Numbered from the stretch's first letter, positions 22,744-34,430 are shown. The stretch is 64,000 nucleotides of DNA from Amaurobius ferox (GCA_951213105.1 OX578153.1:51098020-51162019); one strand, 5' to 3'. The notes: generated by a model not told the origin, from the sequence alone. Made by a program: numbers and translations.

Positions 22744-25207
22744 CTATATAAATAAAAATGAAAATCTGTCTGTCTGTCTGTCTGTCTGTTTGTCCCGTCA
22801 TCACGGGAGAACGGCTGAACCGAATTTGATGAAATTTTGTGGGTAGCCTAGAAATAGCCCCACTTAAAATTTAGTCTATAGTTGGAATTTCTACGACCAG
22901 TGGTTCTCGAGATATTAGTAAAAAACGAAACTTTCGTTTGTATCATCATCACGAGAGAACGGCTGAACCGAATTTAATGAAATTTTGTGGGTGGCCTTGA
23001 AATATCCCCCCATAAATTTTACCCAACTTTCGAGTTTCTAAGACCAGGGGTTGTCGAGATATTAATGAAAAACGGAACTTTTTTTATAGGAGTTCTACTC
23101 TCCAACTCCGTGGTTTATCCAAACGGAAAGGATAAAAATCGTTTGTTTAAAACGTCAAAGGGAATTAAAACTTTATTTTTGAGTTTGATGCAGGATTTTT
23201 GCATTAAATAGTCACTATCTGAAAGCATAAATTGTATGACACATGAATTTAAATGGAAAAATCTTCCTCCATGTTTTATATTTCACACGCTTTTACTCAA
23301 CGATTAGAAGTATAAAGAAATTAAAATGGTTATTTAATTATATTCTATTATGGTTATTCTATCTTATATAATATTATATAATGGTTATTCTATCTTATAT
23401 AATATTGCTCGACAAAGGAATGGAATTAAATGTGTTTATTAATGATTATTATTATTTTTTCGATTTGAATAATAAATAAATGGATATTAAAATATATCTT
23501 ATAAATGATCGGTTTGATTTTTTTAATTATATTAATTGCGAACTGCATACATCACTTTCATGTATTTTAGCAAAGAGGTTTTAAGCTTATATATTGTGTT
23601 TAGCTAATAAACTTATATACTGTTTACCCAATAAATTCATTTATCCAATTGTTTAAACAGAAAAAGAGTAGAATCGCTATATCTTCTAATAATATTTTTG
23701 TGTTTTCATTTAGTAAATACAAACTGGATCACGATATTTTATTCAGATCTGCGAATTTAGAGCTACGAATTCGGCTGAATATCGCTAACTTGGTAACTTT
23801 TCTTAAACTTTACCAAATTAGTGGAAATGTCTCCAAATTGATAAAAGTGACGCAAATCAATGAAATTAAATTTGTTTTGTTAAAAGTACTGAAATGGTGT
23901 TTCGTTAGCATTTGTCTGTCAGTCCAACCGCCCTACTTAGTAACCCATTTAGCGAATTTTTAAAATGTCACCAAATTGATAAAAATATTTATAAATCCAT
24001 AAATATATTTTGAAATTGATAAATTGCCCTAAATAAACGAAATTGTGTTTTTTTTAGGGGATAATATTTTGATGATGGTTCGTCAATTTATCGCCAAGTG
24101 GGACTGTCAGTTCTACAGTCCCACTTGGCGATAAATTTGGCGATTTTTAAAATGTCGCCAAACCTTAATTAGAGATATTCAGACGATATTTTGACCACCA
24201 ATTTATTTGAAGCAAATCATAACATGTCGCTTAACAACGGATTTAAATTTAACGTGTTTATGAGGAAGAAGATTTTTATTAAATCTTTTCCGATTTTAAT
24301 GATGAAGATATGTATATAAAATAAATTTCATTGCCATCGTATTTTTGACTGGATAATATCAATTACGATCTTCATGTTTAAACATTATTATTATTGATGT
24401 TTTCGGGGATTATTGATTCAGAGATTATTGATATTTTCAATTTCTTATAGCATTGTTTTATTGCGGCAAAAATTGTTGAAACTCATATATTTTACGTTGT
24501 ACGAGTAATCTTCTACAAATGCACGGGTATATCTTCTAATGTAAGAGAATATAAGTAGTACATGTATATTGGCATATATTGGAATCAAGCTTTCCGGTAT
24601 GAAGATCACGGAGATTATTGTTATTTTTAATTTATTAAGTAATCTGTTATATATTGGCAAAAAATTTTCAAACTAAATATTATAATACGGGTAATCTTTT
24701 ACTAACACTAGGACATATCTTCTAATCTATGACATTATAAGTAGTACGGGTTCATCTTTCCATATAATTTTAGCACTTTCATTTGGGCACATATTGGAAT
24801 TAATTACTGCCTACTGGTTTAAAGATTACGGATTTATTGATATTTTCAATGTATACATATAATATCATAATACAGGTTATATCTTCTAATATTCACGTAT
24901 ATAAGTAGTACGGGTCCTATACAATACGCTATTATTTTGTATATATTGATTCAATTCCATACTTTTTATAAATTTGCTTGCAAAAAAGGCCAGGATATTT
25001 TATTCTTCAGATCTACCCGTGAAGATAATTTTGTATAGTGAGAACAGAGATCCTGAGGTTTATTTTTAGGAGCATTGTATTAAATATTTTAACAGAATAT
25101 TTTGATTAAGCATGTCATTTAGTATACTATAGGAATTTGCACATGATTGTAAATTTTAAGTTTATTTATATTATATACTCCGTACGAAGGACGGGTATGC
25201 TGCTAGT
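22744..25207 (+). repeat. Family B unit 2, nearest to full length
   Basis: This 2.46-kb unit has both ends. It contains the 20-bp array at about 23826-23866 and 23966-24046, and a 23-bp perfect inverted repeat at 24085-24137. It has no coding capacity beyond short fortuitous frames. Confidence 0.65.
24085..24137. repeat. Perfect 23-bp inverted repeat, 7-nt loop
   Basis: The arms at 24085-24107 and 24115-24137 are exact reverse complements with the core cgccaagtgggactgt. The loop is cagttct. As single-stranded DNA it would form a very stable hairpin. Its position is internal, so it is not a terminal Helitron hairpin. Confidence 0.85.
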
Positions 25208-25516
25208 TAACTGATATAAAGTAGGATTATTTTTAATTTTTCTACTTTGTTTTGGTTGATTTGCTGGTGTGAAATGTCTGAAGATTGAAAATATAAAGTT
25301 ATAGTCTGATAAAGATGCTTAACCATAGTAAGTTAAAAATAAATGCAATGATATAATTTGCATGATCGTATATTTTTCATCATGAATTAATATAATATAA
25401 TACATTTATTTTATTATTCTGAATGTATATAATAGTGTGTGTGTTAAAGGATCAGTTTCTATATTTTTATATGTTTACATTGAATTTCGATTTGATATAA
25501 ATTCTCTTTTTGATCT
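25208..25516. other. AT-rich spacer, nothing seen
   Basis: Low-complexity DNA between the family B array and the first family A copy. Confidence 0.5.
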
Positions 25517-26290
25517 AAAAAAATCTGATGTGGGCAACACATGACTTTCCTTATATAATGTAATGAATTTTATACTTTTACAGTAAAAAAATAGGTTTTT
25601 CTTATAGTAGATACTAATATTCTTTCCAAGATATTGAATTTTCGACAATTAGTCGTCATTTTCATTGATTTAGTGTCATATTTATCCATTTGGGGAGATT
25701 TTCGTTAATTTGGCAATATTTCAAAAAAGTCGCCAAGTTGGCGACATTCCGACAAATTCGTCGCCAAAATCTCGCCAAGCGTTATGCACTAAGAAATAAG
25801 TTATTCTTACAGCAAATAAATGACTATTGGCGTTCAAATACAAAAGTATTATTCAAAGTATCTTTTTTCATGAATGGAACAAGCTAGATCCACGAGAATG
25901 ATGTCACTCAATTTATCGCATGGTATTACATATGAAAAGTGAACATGTTTCTCAATAGGAAATATTTTTTTTTTATTTTATATGACTTTTTGATAATTTT
26001 TTTGAAAAATGTACAATATCTCGAGAACGGTTCAGGTTAGCGTTCTAAAATTTATGTCAATCGTTTTTAATAAGAAATTACATAAGAAATGTCCATTTGC
26101 ATAACTTTATTAGTGGTTTTGATTTTTTAACGATTTTTTCAAAATTTCATTCGAAAATTTAGGGGGGTTCTGAACATTCGATTACGTATAAAAACAATAG
26201 GCTTCCAGTGTTTACGGATTGTGATTTTTGTACCAAATTTGGTTCGAATTCGTCCATTCGTTCGTCAGTTATCGTCTCCACAGACTCACT

Positions 26291-26337
<47 letters not shown>

Positions 26338-26479
26338 ATACACACACACAGACATCACTTCAAAAATGTTTGATTCGTGATCAGGGATACTTGAAACGTG
26401 CTCTCCCGTCGAAAACTCGAATTCGAATTTTCGACCCCGTCACAATACTTTCCTTATACATTAAGTATATAAGGAAAGT
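25517..26479 (-). mobile_element. Family A repeat, copy 1
   Basis: Family A is a ~0.95-kb non-coding repeat. In its forward sense it starts with a hairpin (actttccttata ... tataaggaaagt), then a gacggggtcgaaaattcga block, a (TG)n tract, ctgtggagacgataactgac, the cgccaa/20-bp-array region, and a tail tataaggaaagtcatgtg ... cacatcag. This copy is inverted. The (AC)n tract is at about 26290-26350. The word tataaggaaagt occurs near both ends, and its inverse starts the element, so the ends form a short inverted pair. There is no coding capacity, and insertion is into T-rich sequence. Confidence 0.75.
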
Positions 26480-27034
26480 AAAAACTAATGAAATCAAGTG
26501 TTTTGCAATAATATAAGTTCTTCATTATAAAAGCATCACTTAAATCGTTTACTAGTTAGGCATCCCTCCCCCCCTATTTGCTTCCCATATAATTCTCTGT
26601 TCGATGTAAAGGAATAATAATTGATCAGTAAAGCAAATAATATTCATGAAATTTGGAAGTATTTTCGATACTGTACATTAAAATGGATGATTTAAAATAT
26701 TAATATTGCTGTACATTTCCTTAAAATAAAATATTTATAATGACACAAATTCACACTGGGAGAAAAGATGAAAGGATTCCATTCCGTTAGCGTTTTAATA
26801 AAAGTTTGTAAAAGAACCCTGTATTATTGCTTAATCAGGTAATTTATTTGGACAATTCTTCAGTACATTCAGCTAAAGTATGCGGACTTACACATAAAGT
26901 ATGCAGAAACTAAAATGATTACTGAATATTACATCTTTAAATATCATAAGATAATCATTAAAACGAAACTCAGAATTTAACTTTTAATATGCTTACGTGT
27001 TTATTTATTTTTATTTCATTTTATTTTATTCATT
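26480..27034. other. AT-rich spacer, nothing seen
   Basis: No motif or repeat was recognised between family A copies 1 and 2, apart from runs of TTTTA. Confidence 0.5.
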
Positions 27035-27874
27035 AATTTCCTTATATACATAATGTATAAGGAAAGTATTGTGACGGGGTCGAAAATTCGAATTCGAGTT
27101 TTCGACGGGAGAGCACGTTTCAAGCATCCCTGATCACGAATCAAACATTTTTGAAGTGATGTCTGTGTGTGTGTGTGTGTCAGTGAGTCTGTGGAGACGA
27201 TAACTGACGAACGAATGGACCGATTCGAACCAAATTTGGTACAAAATCACAATCTATAAACACTGGAAGCCTATTGTTTTTATAAGTAATCGAATGCTCA
27301 GAACCCACCCAAATTTTCAATTGAAATTTTGAAAAAATCGTCAAAAAATCAAAACCGCTAATAAAGTTAGGCAAATAGACATTTCTTATGTAATATTTTA
27401 TTAGAAAACGATTGACATAAATTTTAGAACGCTAACATGAACCGTTCTCGAGATATTGTACATTTTTCAAAAAAATTATGAAAAAGTCACATAAAAAAAA
27501 AAAATCCTATTGAGAAACATGTTCACTTTTCATATGTAATACCATGCGATAAATTGAGTGACATCATTCTCGTGGATCTAGCTCGTTCCATTCATGAAAA
27601 CTATACTTTGAATAATACTTTTGTATTTGAACGCCAATAGTCATTTATCTGCTGTAAGAATAACTTTTTTCTCAGTGCATAACGCTTGGCGAGATTTTGG
27701 CGACGAATTTGGCGGAATGTCGCCAACTTGGCGAGTTTTTTTAAATGTTGCCAAATTAATGAAAATCTCGCCAAATGGATAAAAATGACGCTAAATCAAT
27801 GAAAATGACGACTAATTGTCGAAAATTCAATATCTCGGAAAGAATATTAGTATCTACTATAAGAAAAACCTATT
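27035..27874 (+). mobile_element. Family A repeat, copy 2 (tail missing)
   Basis: Forward copy with the start hairpin, short (TG)n (about 27163-27180) and 20-bp array. It stops at aagaaaaacctatt, where copy 3 begins immediately. The usual terminal tail is absent. Confidence 0.75.
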
Positions 27875-28858
27875 ACTTTCCTTATATACATAATGTATAA
27901 GGAAAGTATTGCAACGGGGTCGAAAATTCGAATTCGAGTTTTCGACGGGAGAGCACGTGTCAAGCATCCTTGATCACGAATCAAACATTTTTGAAGTGAT
28001 GTCTGTGTGTTTGTGTGTGTGTGTGTGTGTGTGAAAGTATGTGTGTGTGTGTGTGAAAGTATGTGTGTGTGTGTGTGTGTGTCAGTGAGTCTGTGGAGAC
28101 GATAACTGACGAACGAATGGACCGATTTAAACCAAATTTGGTACAAAAATCACAATCCGTAAACACTGGAAGCCTATTGTTTTTATACGCAATCGAATGT
28201 TCGGAACCCTCTAAATTTTCGAATGAAATTTTGAAAAAATCGTCAAAAAATCAAAACCACGAATAAAGTTACGCAAATAGACATTTCTTATGTAATTTTT
28301 CATTAGAAAACGATTGACGTAAATTTTAGAACGCTAACATGAACCGTTCTCGAAATATTGCACATTTTTCAGAAAAATTATCAAAAAGTCATATAAAATT
28401 GAAAAAAAATATTTCCTATTGAGAAATATGTTCACTTTTCACATGTTATACCATGCGATAAATTGGGTGACATCATTCTCGTGGATCTAGCTCGTTCCAT
28501 TCATGAAAAAGATACTTAGAGTAATACTTTTGTATTTGAACGCCAATAGTCATTTATCTGCTGTAAGACTAACTTATTTCTTTGGCCATAAAGCTTGGCG
28601 AGATTTTGGCGACGAATTTGGCGGAATGTCGCCAACTTGGCGACTTTTTGAATTGTTGCCAAATTAACGAAAATCTCGCCAAATGGATAAAAATGACGCT
28701 AAATCAATAAAAATGACGACTAATTGTCGAAAATTCAATATCTTGGTAAAAATATTAGTATCGACTATAAGAAAAACCTATTTTTTTTTACTTTAAAAGT
28801 AGTAAATTCATTACGTTATATAAGGAAAGTCATGTGGTGGCCACATCATATTTTTTTT
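27875..28858 (+). mobile_element. Family A repeat, copy 3 (tandem to copy 2)
   Basis: Complete forward copy abutting copy 2 head to tail. The TG tract is broken by two gaaagtatg interruptions. The tail ends catgtggtggccacatca, which here forms a near-perfect palindrome. Confidence 0.75.
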
Positions 28859-29500
28859 TGTTGTTGTTGTTATAAATTGTAAAATGATTTAGAATTAAGG
28901 TAAAATACTAGTTGAATGTCATGCATTAATCTATGCACTTTAATTTGTAGAAATTCAGGTTTTCTAATTTAGCACATCTTATATTCCTTTTTATACTACC
29001 ACACATTAACAAATTGTAAACAATTTTGCTTAATTATAGAATTTGAAATACCTCAGGGGTTGTGAAAATTTAATAAAGTTGTATAATAGAACTTTCTTGT
29101 ATTAATATTTCACTTACAATTCCATTGAAGTGAAAATGTAAGAAAGGTTAAATTAGCTTTGTATTATTAAAATAACATTAACTATAATATAATGAAATAT
29201 GCAATAGAAACTTGAAATTTTAAGTTGGGTACTTTGCTATTTTCCAAATAATTTTAACAATTTTCAATAACATAATAACTCGCTACATAAAAAACAAATG
29301 TGCACAACCTAAACATAAATGACTTCTTAACCCATTCTTTTAAAATTTCAGCATGCCATAACAAACAATAAAAATATACATGCAATATATTACGATACTG
29401 AATCTGTTACATGCAATTACTTACTTGTCAAACGATTAAAAATATGCTATTTGATGTATGAAATATTATATTTTATATTGTTTTTTTACTTTCATAACTT
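28859..29500. other. AT-rich spacer, nothing seen
   Basis: Low-complexity DNA with no coding or repeat signal recognised. Confidence 0.45.
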
Positions 29501-29502
29501 TA

Positions 29503-29595
29503 GAGTAGCATTTTTATTGCTACAATTTCTTTCGAGTAGCATTTTTACTGCTACGATTTCTTTAGAGTAGCATTTTTATTGCTACGATTTCTTAC
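29503..29595. repeat. Three 31-bp tandem units, each a small hairpin
   Basis: Units start gagtagcattttta at 29503, 29534 and 29565. Each contains gtagca and tgctac (six-base arms) around a 7-nt T/A loop. Confidence 0.85.
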
Positions 29596-29632
29596 TATTG
29601 ACAATATCTTAAAAAGACAATGACATTTTTTT

Positions 29633-30303
29633 ATCTATATAAATAAAATTGAAAATACATCTATCTGTCTGTGTGTTTATGTATCTCATCATCACAGTAG
29701 AACTGCTACATAGAATTTCATGAAAATTTTGTGGGTAGCTTTGAAATAGCCCTACTTAAAATTTACTCCATATTTCGAGTTTCTAGGACCAGGGATTGTC
29801 AAGATATGAATAAAAATCCCACAATTAAACCTTCCATAAAAATAGAATTATGTAGATGATATATTTTCCGCAAATTTATTAAGAAAGTTATATCATGATG
29901 CTTAGCAACGCAATTGAATCAAATGGGTTTATTAGGCACACAATTCTTAAATTTTTTCCGATTTAAATAATAAAGAAATTGATATAAAAGAAAATTTTAT
30001 AACCATTTTTATACCATTTTAGCGCTTCATTTTGGTATATATTGATCCAAATTCATATATATTTTACAATTTGTTTTCAAACGAAATTGTTTTATTCTTC
30101 AGATCAGATCTGCTTGAAGATAATTTTGTATTGAAAACACAGAAAGGATAATTAAATTTAGAAGAATTAAGTGAAGGGAGAATTAAATGAAATATTTTAA
30201 TAGAATGTTTTGAGTAAGAGTGTCATTTTGAATACTGCAGGAATTTGCACATATTTTAAATCATGGGCGATGTCGGGTATATCTGCTATTAACAGTATAC
30301 ATA
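29633..30303 (+). mobile_element. Family B repeat, short diverged copy
   Basis: Starts tctatataaataaaattga with degenerate ctgtctgtg, keeps the gtgggtagc(t/c) block (about 29731) and ends near tgtcgggtatatctgcta. The middle ~1.8 kb is missing relative to the copy at 22.7-25.2 kb. A 25-bp word (tatatctgctattaacagta...) is duplicated at 30279-30303 and 30320-30344. Confidence 0.6.
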
Positions 30304-30476
30304 ATGTTGCTATTTCGGATATATCTGCTATTAACAGTATACATGCGACCTCATAGTACCATCATAGACATATGTAAAGTAATTTTACGTCAATGTACCC
30401 TTTATAAAACACGCATTTCATACGACACATTTCCACCTCCTACAGAACGTATATTTCCCATGAATTTTGAAAATCA

Positions 30477-30512
30477 TATACATATATACATATATATATA
30501 CATATATATATA
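30477..30512. repeat. (TA/CATA)n microsatellite
   Basis: Short alternating TATA and CATATA tract. Confidence 0.85.
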
Positions 30513-30519
30513 CTTATGA

Positions 30520-30966
30520 ATATAACTTTTATCTCATCTAAAACAAATTACAGAAAATATACCCAAAGGCGCTAAGCTGCTCAAACAAGTACATTTCTAT
30601 ACTACATAATAAATAGAACAAGAAAAATGAAGAATGACATTGTATCAAAATTTCGCAGGGGGGATTGTGACCCCCACTTCCCGGTTTAGCCAGCTTTATG
30701 TCATGACGACACTCCCGGAAGCGGATACAATGTCGCCAACCAAGTACATATACTTAAACTTTAAATGTAAAAAAGAAAAGATTTGAAAAACCTATACAGT
30801 CCCTACACCTATACAATAACAACGAGCATTACCACATCCAGTCAGAAACACTAAATACTATAAAATAACCTACATCCAATACCAATACCAAGAAAAACAA
30901 GCCACGCATACATCTCACCGAAAAGCAAAAAAAATTACTTTGTACAAAAAGACCTCTTTCAGACAG
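30520..30966. other. Probable 3' flank of the Penelope-like element
   Basis: No open frame. It lies just beyond the stop of the minus-strand reverse transcriptase and may be its 3' untranslated region. A less AT-rich patch (about 30655-30745) has gacccccacttcccgg. Confidence 0.35.
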
Positions 30967-33690
30967 TTAACCCTGACCTCCGCAATGTAGCTGCTGTCCA
31001 TTTCCATCACAGACTGAAAGTGCCTTCCCATTCAAATACAAATCGTAGCTCTCAGTTACGGTTATGTCGTAAAATTTACATAAAATGTCACTGAGAAAAC
31101 GTAGAGGGTAACCCATATCGATTGCTTCCTTAAGATAGCCCAGATCACTTATATAACGATTTTCAGCATTACTATTTAAACGTTTGCTTCTTGTTAAAAA
31201 ATTTATAATAATGTTTCTGAAAACATTTCGATGCAGACAAGAATTCCAATTAATCATGTAATTTATTTTAAAATTAAATGCTTTTCTTTTATCATGTAAT
31301 TTAAAACCAACTTTACCATTAAAAAGTTTATATAATGTCAAATCCAAAAAATTAATACTATTATCAATGTTACGGGAAGTTTCTGTTAATGTCAAATTTG
31401 AAGGAAAAAAAGTAAAATCTAAGTGATCCCGGTCATCGTGGTATGCATATAATATGTCATCCACATAACGTATGTATACGATCTCATTTAAAATATGTGT
31501 TCCCTCCTCGTATTTGTTCAAGTATATATCAGCCAGAAGAGAGGAACATGCACCCCCTATCGGAATTCCATTACGCTGTTTGTAGAAATCAGTTCCATCA
31601 TAAAGCACAGTTTCAAACAAAACCATTTCGACAAGACATTTGTATATATGTTTTTACTTTCCTTATATACATAATGTATAAGGAAAGTATTGTGACGGGG
31701 TCGAAAATTCGAGAGACCACGTTTCAAGCTTCCCTGATCACGAATCAAACATTTTTGATGTGATGTCTGTGTGTGTGTATGTGTGTGTGTATGTGTGTGT
31801 GTGTGTAAAAGTATGTGTGTGTGTGTGTGTCAGTGAGACTGTGGAGACGATAACTGACGAACGAATGAACCTATTCGGACCAAACTTGGCACAAAAATCA
31901 CAATCAGCAAACACTGGAAGCCTATTGTTTTTATATGCAATCGAATGTTCAGAACCCCCCTAAATTTTCGAATGAAATTTTGAAAAAATCGTCAAAAAAT
32001 CAAAACCACTAATAAAGTTACGCAAATAGACATTTCATATGTAATTTTTTATTAGAAAACGATTGGCATAAATTTTAGAACGCTAACATGAACCGTTCTT
32101 GAGATATTGTACATTTTTCAAAAAAATTGTCAAAATGTCATAAAATTAAAAAAAATATTTCCTATTGAGAAACATATTCACTTTTTATATGTAATACCAT
32201 GCGATAAATTGGGTGACATCATTGACGTGGATCTAGCTCGTTCCATTCATGAAAAAAGATACTTTGAGTAATGCTTTTGTATTTGAAAGCCAATAGTCAT
32301 TTATCTGCTGTAAGAATAACTTATTTCTTAGTGCATAACGCTTGGCGAGATTTGGCGACGAATTTGGCGGAATGTCGCCAACTTGGCGGCTTTTTGAAAT
32401 GTTGCCAAATTAACGAAAATCTCGCCAAATGGATAAAAATGACTCTAAATCAATGAAAATGACGACTAATTTTCGAAAATTCAATATCTTGGAAAGAATA
32501 TTAGTATCTACTATAAGAAAAACCTACTTTTTTACTGTAAAAGTAGTAAATTCATTACATTATATAAGGAAAGTCATGTGTTGCCCACATCAGATTTTTT
32601 TTACTGTAAAAGTAGTAAATTCATTACATTATATAAGGAAAGTCATGTGCTGCCCACATCAGATTTTTTAATGAGGTTTTGCATCTCATACTTTTCATAC
32701 ATCTCCGTCAATATGCTAAACAGATCATTTATATCTATATTGCAAAAAAGGTCGTTAAAATCACAACTTCTGTACTGTAAATCGTCAGATATGTCCTTAA
32801 GTTTCTCAATTACTTCACAACTATTGTTAATGAAAAATACACCAGAATTTTTTATTTTTTTCAATATATTTTTTAGAAGTTTTAATAATCTTCTGTTTGC
32901 AAAAGTTAAGTATGTTTTAAAACCATTAGTAACTGGTCTAAATTTTATGGGGTCCTTATGAAGTTTAGGTATCAGAGTTATATATGGGAATTTGATGGTA
33001 TTCAGGTTGTAACTTAAAATTTTATATCTAGCCTTGATACGATTTTCAATTTCTGTTTTAGATTGATTTAGCTTTGTATATGCATTTATATCAAGGTAAC
33101 TTTCAATTAGCTTTTTATTGTAAAATTGTTGGCAAGTGAAAGCATAATTTGAAGTAACTTTATCTACGTATGTTATCACGAAATCCTGATGTAATTTATC
33201 CAAATTTTTTATACTGTATTTCCCATATCTAACGTGTTTTTCCTAAACTCCATATTCAAACCCTATACTTTGTTTTAAACAAGATTTCCATTCATCAAAT
33301 ACCTAAGACGGTAGGCTGTATTTTACAGCACATTTATATATAAACTTTTCAATGTCATTCACGATACCATCTACAATATTTCGAAAATCTTCGGATCTGT
33401 ATTTAGTACCCAATGTAAAAGTATGTTTCAAATTATAATCATCCAACAGATTTAGATCACCAGTCACAATATGGCCCAAATTAATGTTTATCAAAGTCGG
33501 ATATTTTTGACAAGGGCATGTTTGTTCTGACTTCATAACATTTTTACAAACACTATTGTAATTGTATAACCTTCTTCCCGTAGGTAATGCGTATTTATAT
33601 GCTACTTTAACTTTCACCTCATTAATAGGAAATTTAAAAACATGCTCACTTAAAATACGTGACATCACTCAGAATACGTGCAACTCACGT
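30967..33690 (-). pseudogene. Penelope-like reverse transcriptase, copy 1, interrupted by family A
   Basis: The minus-strand coding runs 33690 to 32670 and 31655 to 30967. In order it has an N-terminal region with YALPTGRRLYNYNS, CPCQ and LGHIVTGDLNLL (about 33600-33440); FVITYVDK (about 33180); IPKLHKDPIKFRPVT (about 32980-32935); RT motif A SCDFNDLFCNID (about 32770); motif B NGIPIGGACSSLLADIYLNKYE (about 31570-31505); motif C YIRYVDDILYAY (about 31480-31445); then SINFLDLTLYKLFNGKVGF and a C-terminal domain ending HCGGQG. The PKLHK, RYVDD and FLDL motifs place it with Penelope-like RTs. Two in-frame TAGs (33303-33305, 33243-33245) and the inserted family A copy inactivate it. No GIY-YIG remains, because a family C repeat replaces the upstream part. 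Confidence 0.7.
31656..32669 (+). mobile_element. Family A repeat, copy 4, inside the Penelope-like RT
   Basis: Forward copy lying between RT motifs A and B of the minus-strand RT. The (TG)n tract is at about 31766-31830. The 20-bp array is at 32399-32478. The final ~72 bp (from ttttactgtaaaagtagtaa to gcccacatcagatt) is present twice in tandem (about 32527-32598 and 32599-32669). Confidence 0.8.
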
Positions 33691-33708
33691 ACTCACTTAA
33701 AATACGTG

Positions 33709-34366
33709 AAGCAGTGGCATAATTAGTTAAAAAACCTTTTTCGCATTTATATGAAATGTATAAAAATTGATATTTGGATAGTTTTTCTAGAGTAAGTTAA
33801 ATATGATATTGAATGGGTATATATTTTACATGCTTTTTACTAACTGACGTAAAGTGGAAAATAATCCCCCCCCCCCTTGTAATTAACGATTGAGTTCGAC
33901 ACCTTTCATAAAGCATTTATGTAAATTTGTTTTTTATTATAAGAATGTTAGTCTATTTAAAAAATATATATATTAACAGCATCCCAGAATAAATTAAGAA
34001 CTAAGCAATTTAACAATCAACATGCTAGTACACTTTTAAGCCAAAAATATTATATAATATTTCAGTCTTTTGGATATGTTAGCTTGTAATTTTTGGTGTA
34101 TAATGATTTACAGTGATGCAATGCATCAATTTTTTATTTACTTTATGATTACATGAATTAAATATATATCTATGTTTATTTATTTAAATTTAATTCAACT
34201 AATCAATATATTACATATAAAATTATTTTTAAATGCTGATCATGTTTATAAAATTACAGCTCCGTAATTTTTTTTTGGCCGCATTAACATAAAATTGTCA
34301 ATTGAGCTATAGTCGCCAAATCTAGCAGTCAAGCTTTTTTTACGTTATAGCTGCGATTAGAGCTCC
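33709..34366 (+). repeat. Family C repeat, copy 1 (3' two-thirds)
   Basis: Starts at gcagtggcataattagtta, which is internal to the family, and runs to ctgcgattagagctc. It includes a poly-C tract (about 33867-33877), the palindrome-like tattatataatattt and the acceptor-like region (here atattacat, which lacks AG). It directly follows the word cacttaaaatacgtga, duplicated at about 33649 and 33694. Confidence 0.65.
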
Positions 34367-34430
34367 TATACTACAGATATATAGGAGCCCACAGATTAAT
34401 AAATACAGATATTTCACTCGACTTTCAGCG

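Larger units (their letters stand above)
19915..25207 (+). mobile_element. Head-to-tail array of a Helitron-like family (family B)
   Basis: Units begin ctatataaataaaaatg followed by (CTGT)n and a conserved gagaacggctgaaccgaa block. They end actccgtacgaag(a/g)acggg and tgctgctagt. The junction at 22743/22744 joins one 3' end directly to the next 5' end with no spacer. No target duplication or terminal inverted repeat is evident. Seamless tandem copies, a (CTGT)n tract near the 5' end and a CTAGT 3' end fit the Helitron-like (Helentron/INE) group. The assignment is inference because no Rep/helicase is encoded here. Confidence 0.55.

Noticed and set aside
26159..26516. Frames of CVCVCV or THTHTH peptides in family A copies (also near 27.9, 31.8 and 62.8 kb)
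   Set aside because: They arise from (TG)n/(AC)n tracts inside a non-coding repeat and are not shared in frame between copies.
33243..33305. Selenocysteine-type recoding in the Penelope-like RT
   Set aside because: Some Naiad-type elements use in-frame TGA, but the in-frame stops seen here are TAG (33303-33305 and 33243-33245), so they are better read as decay.
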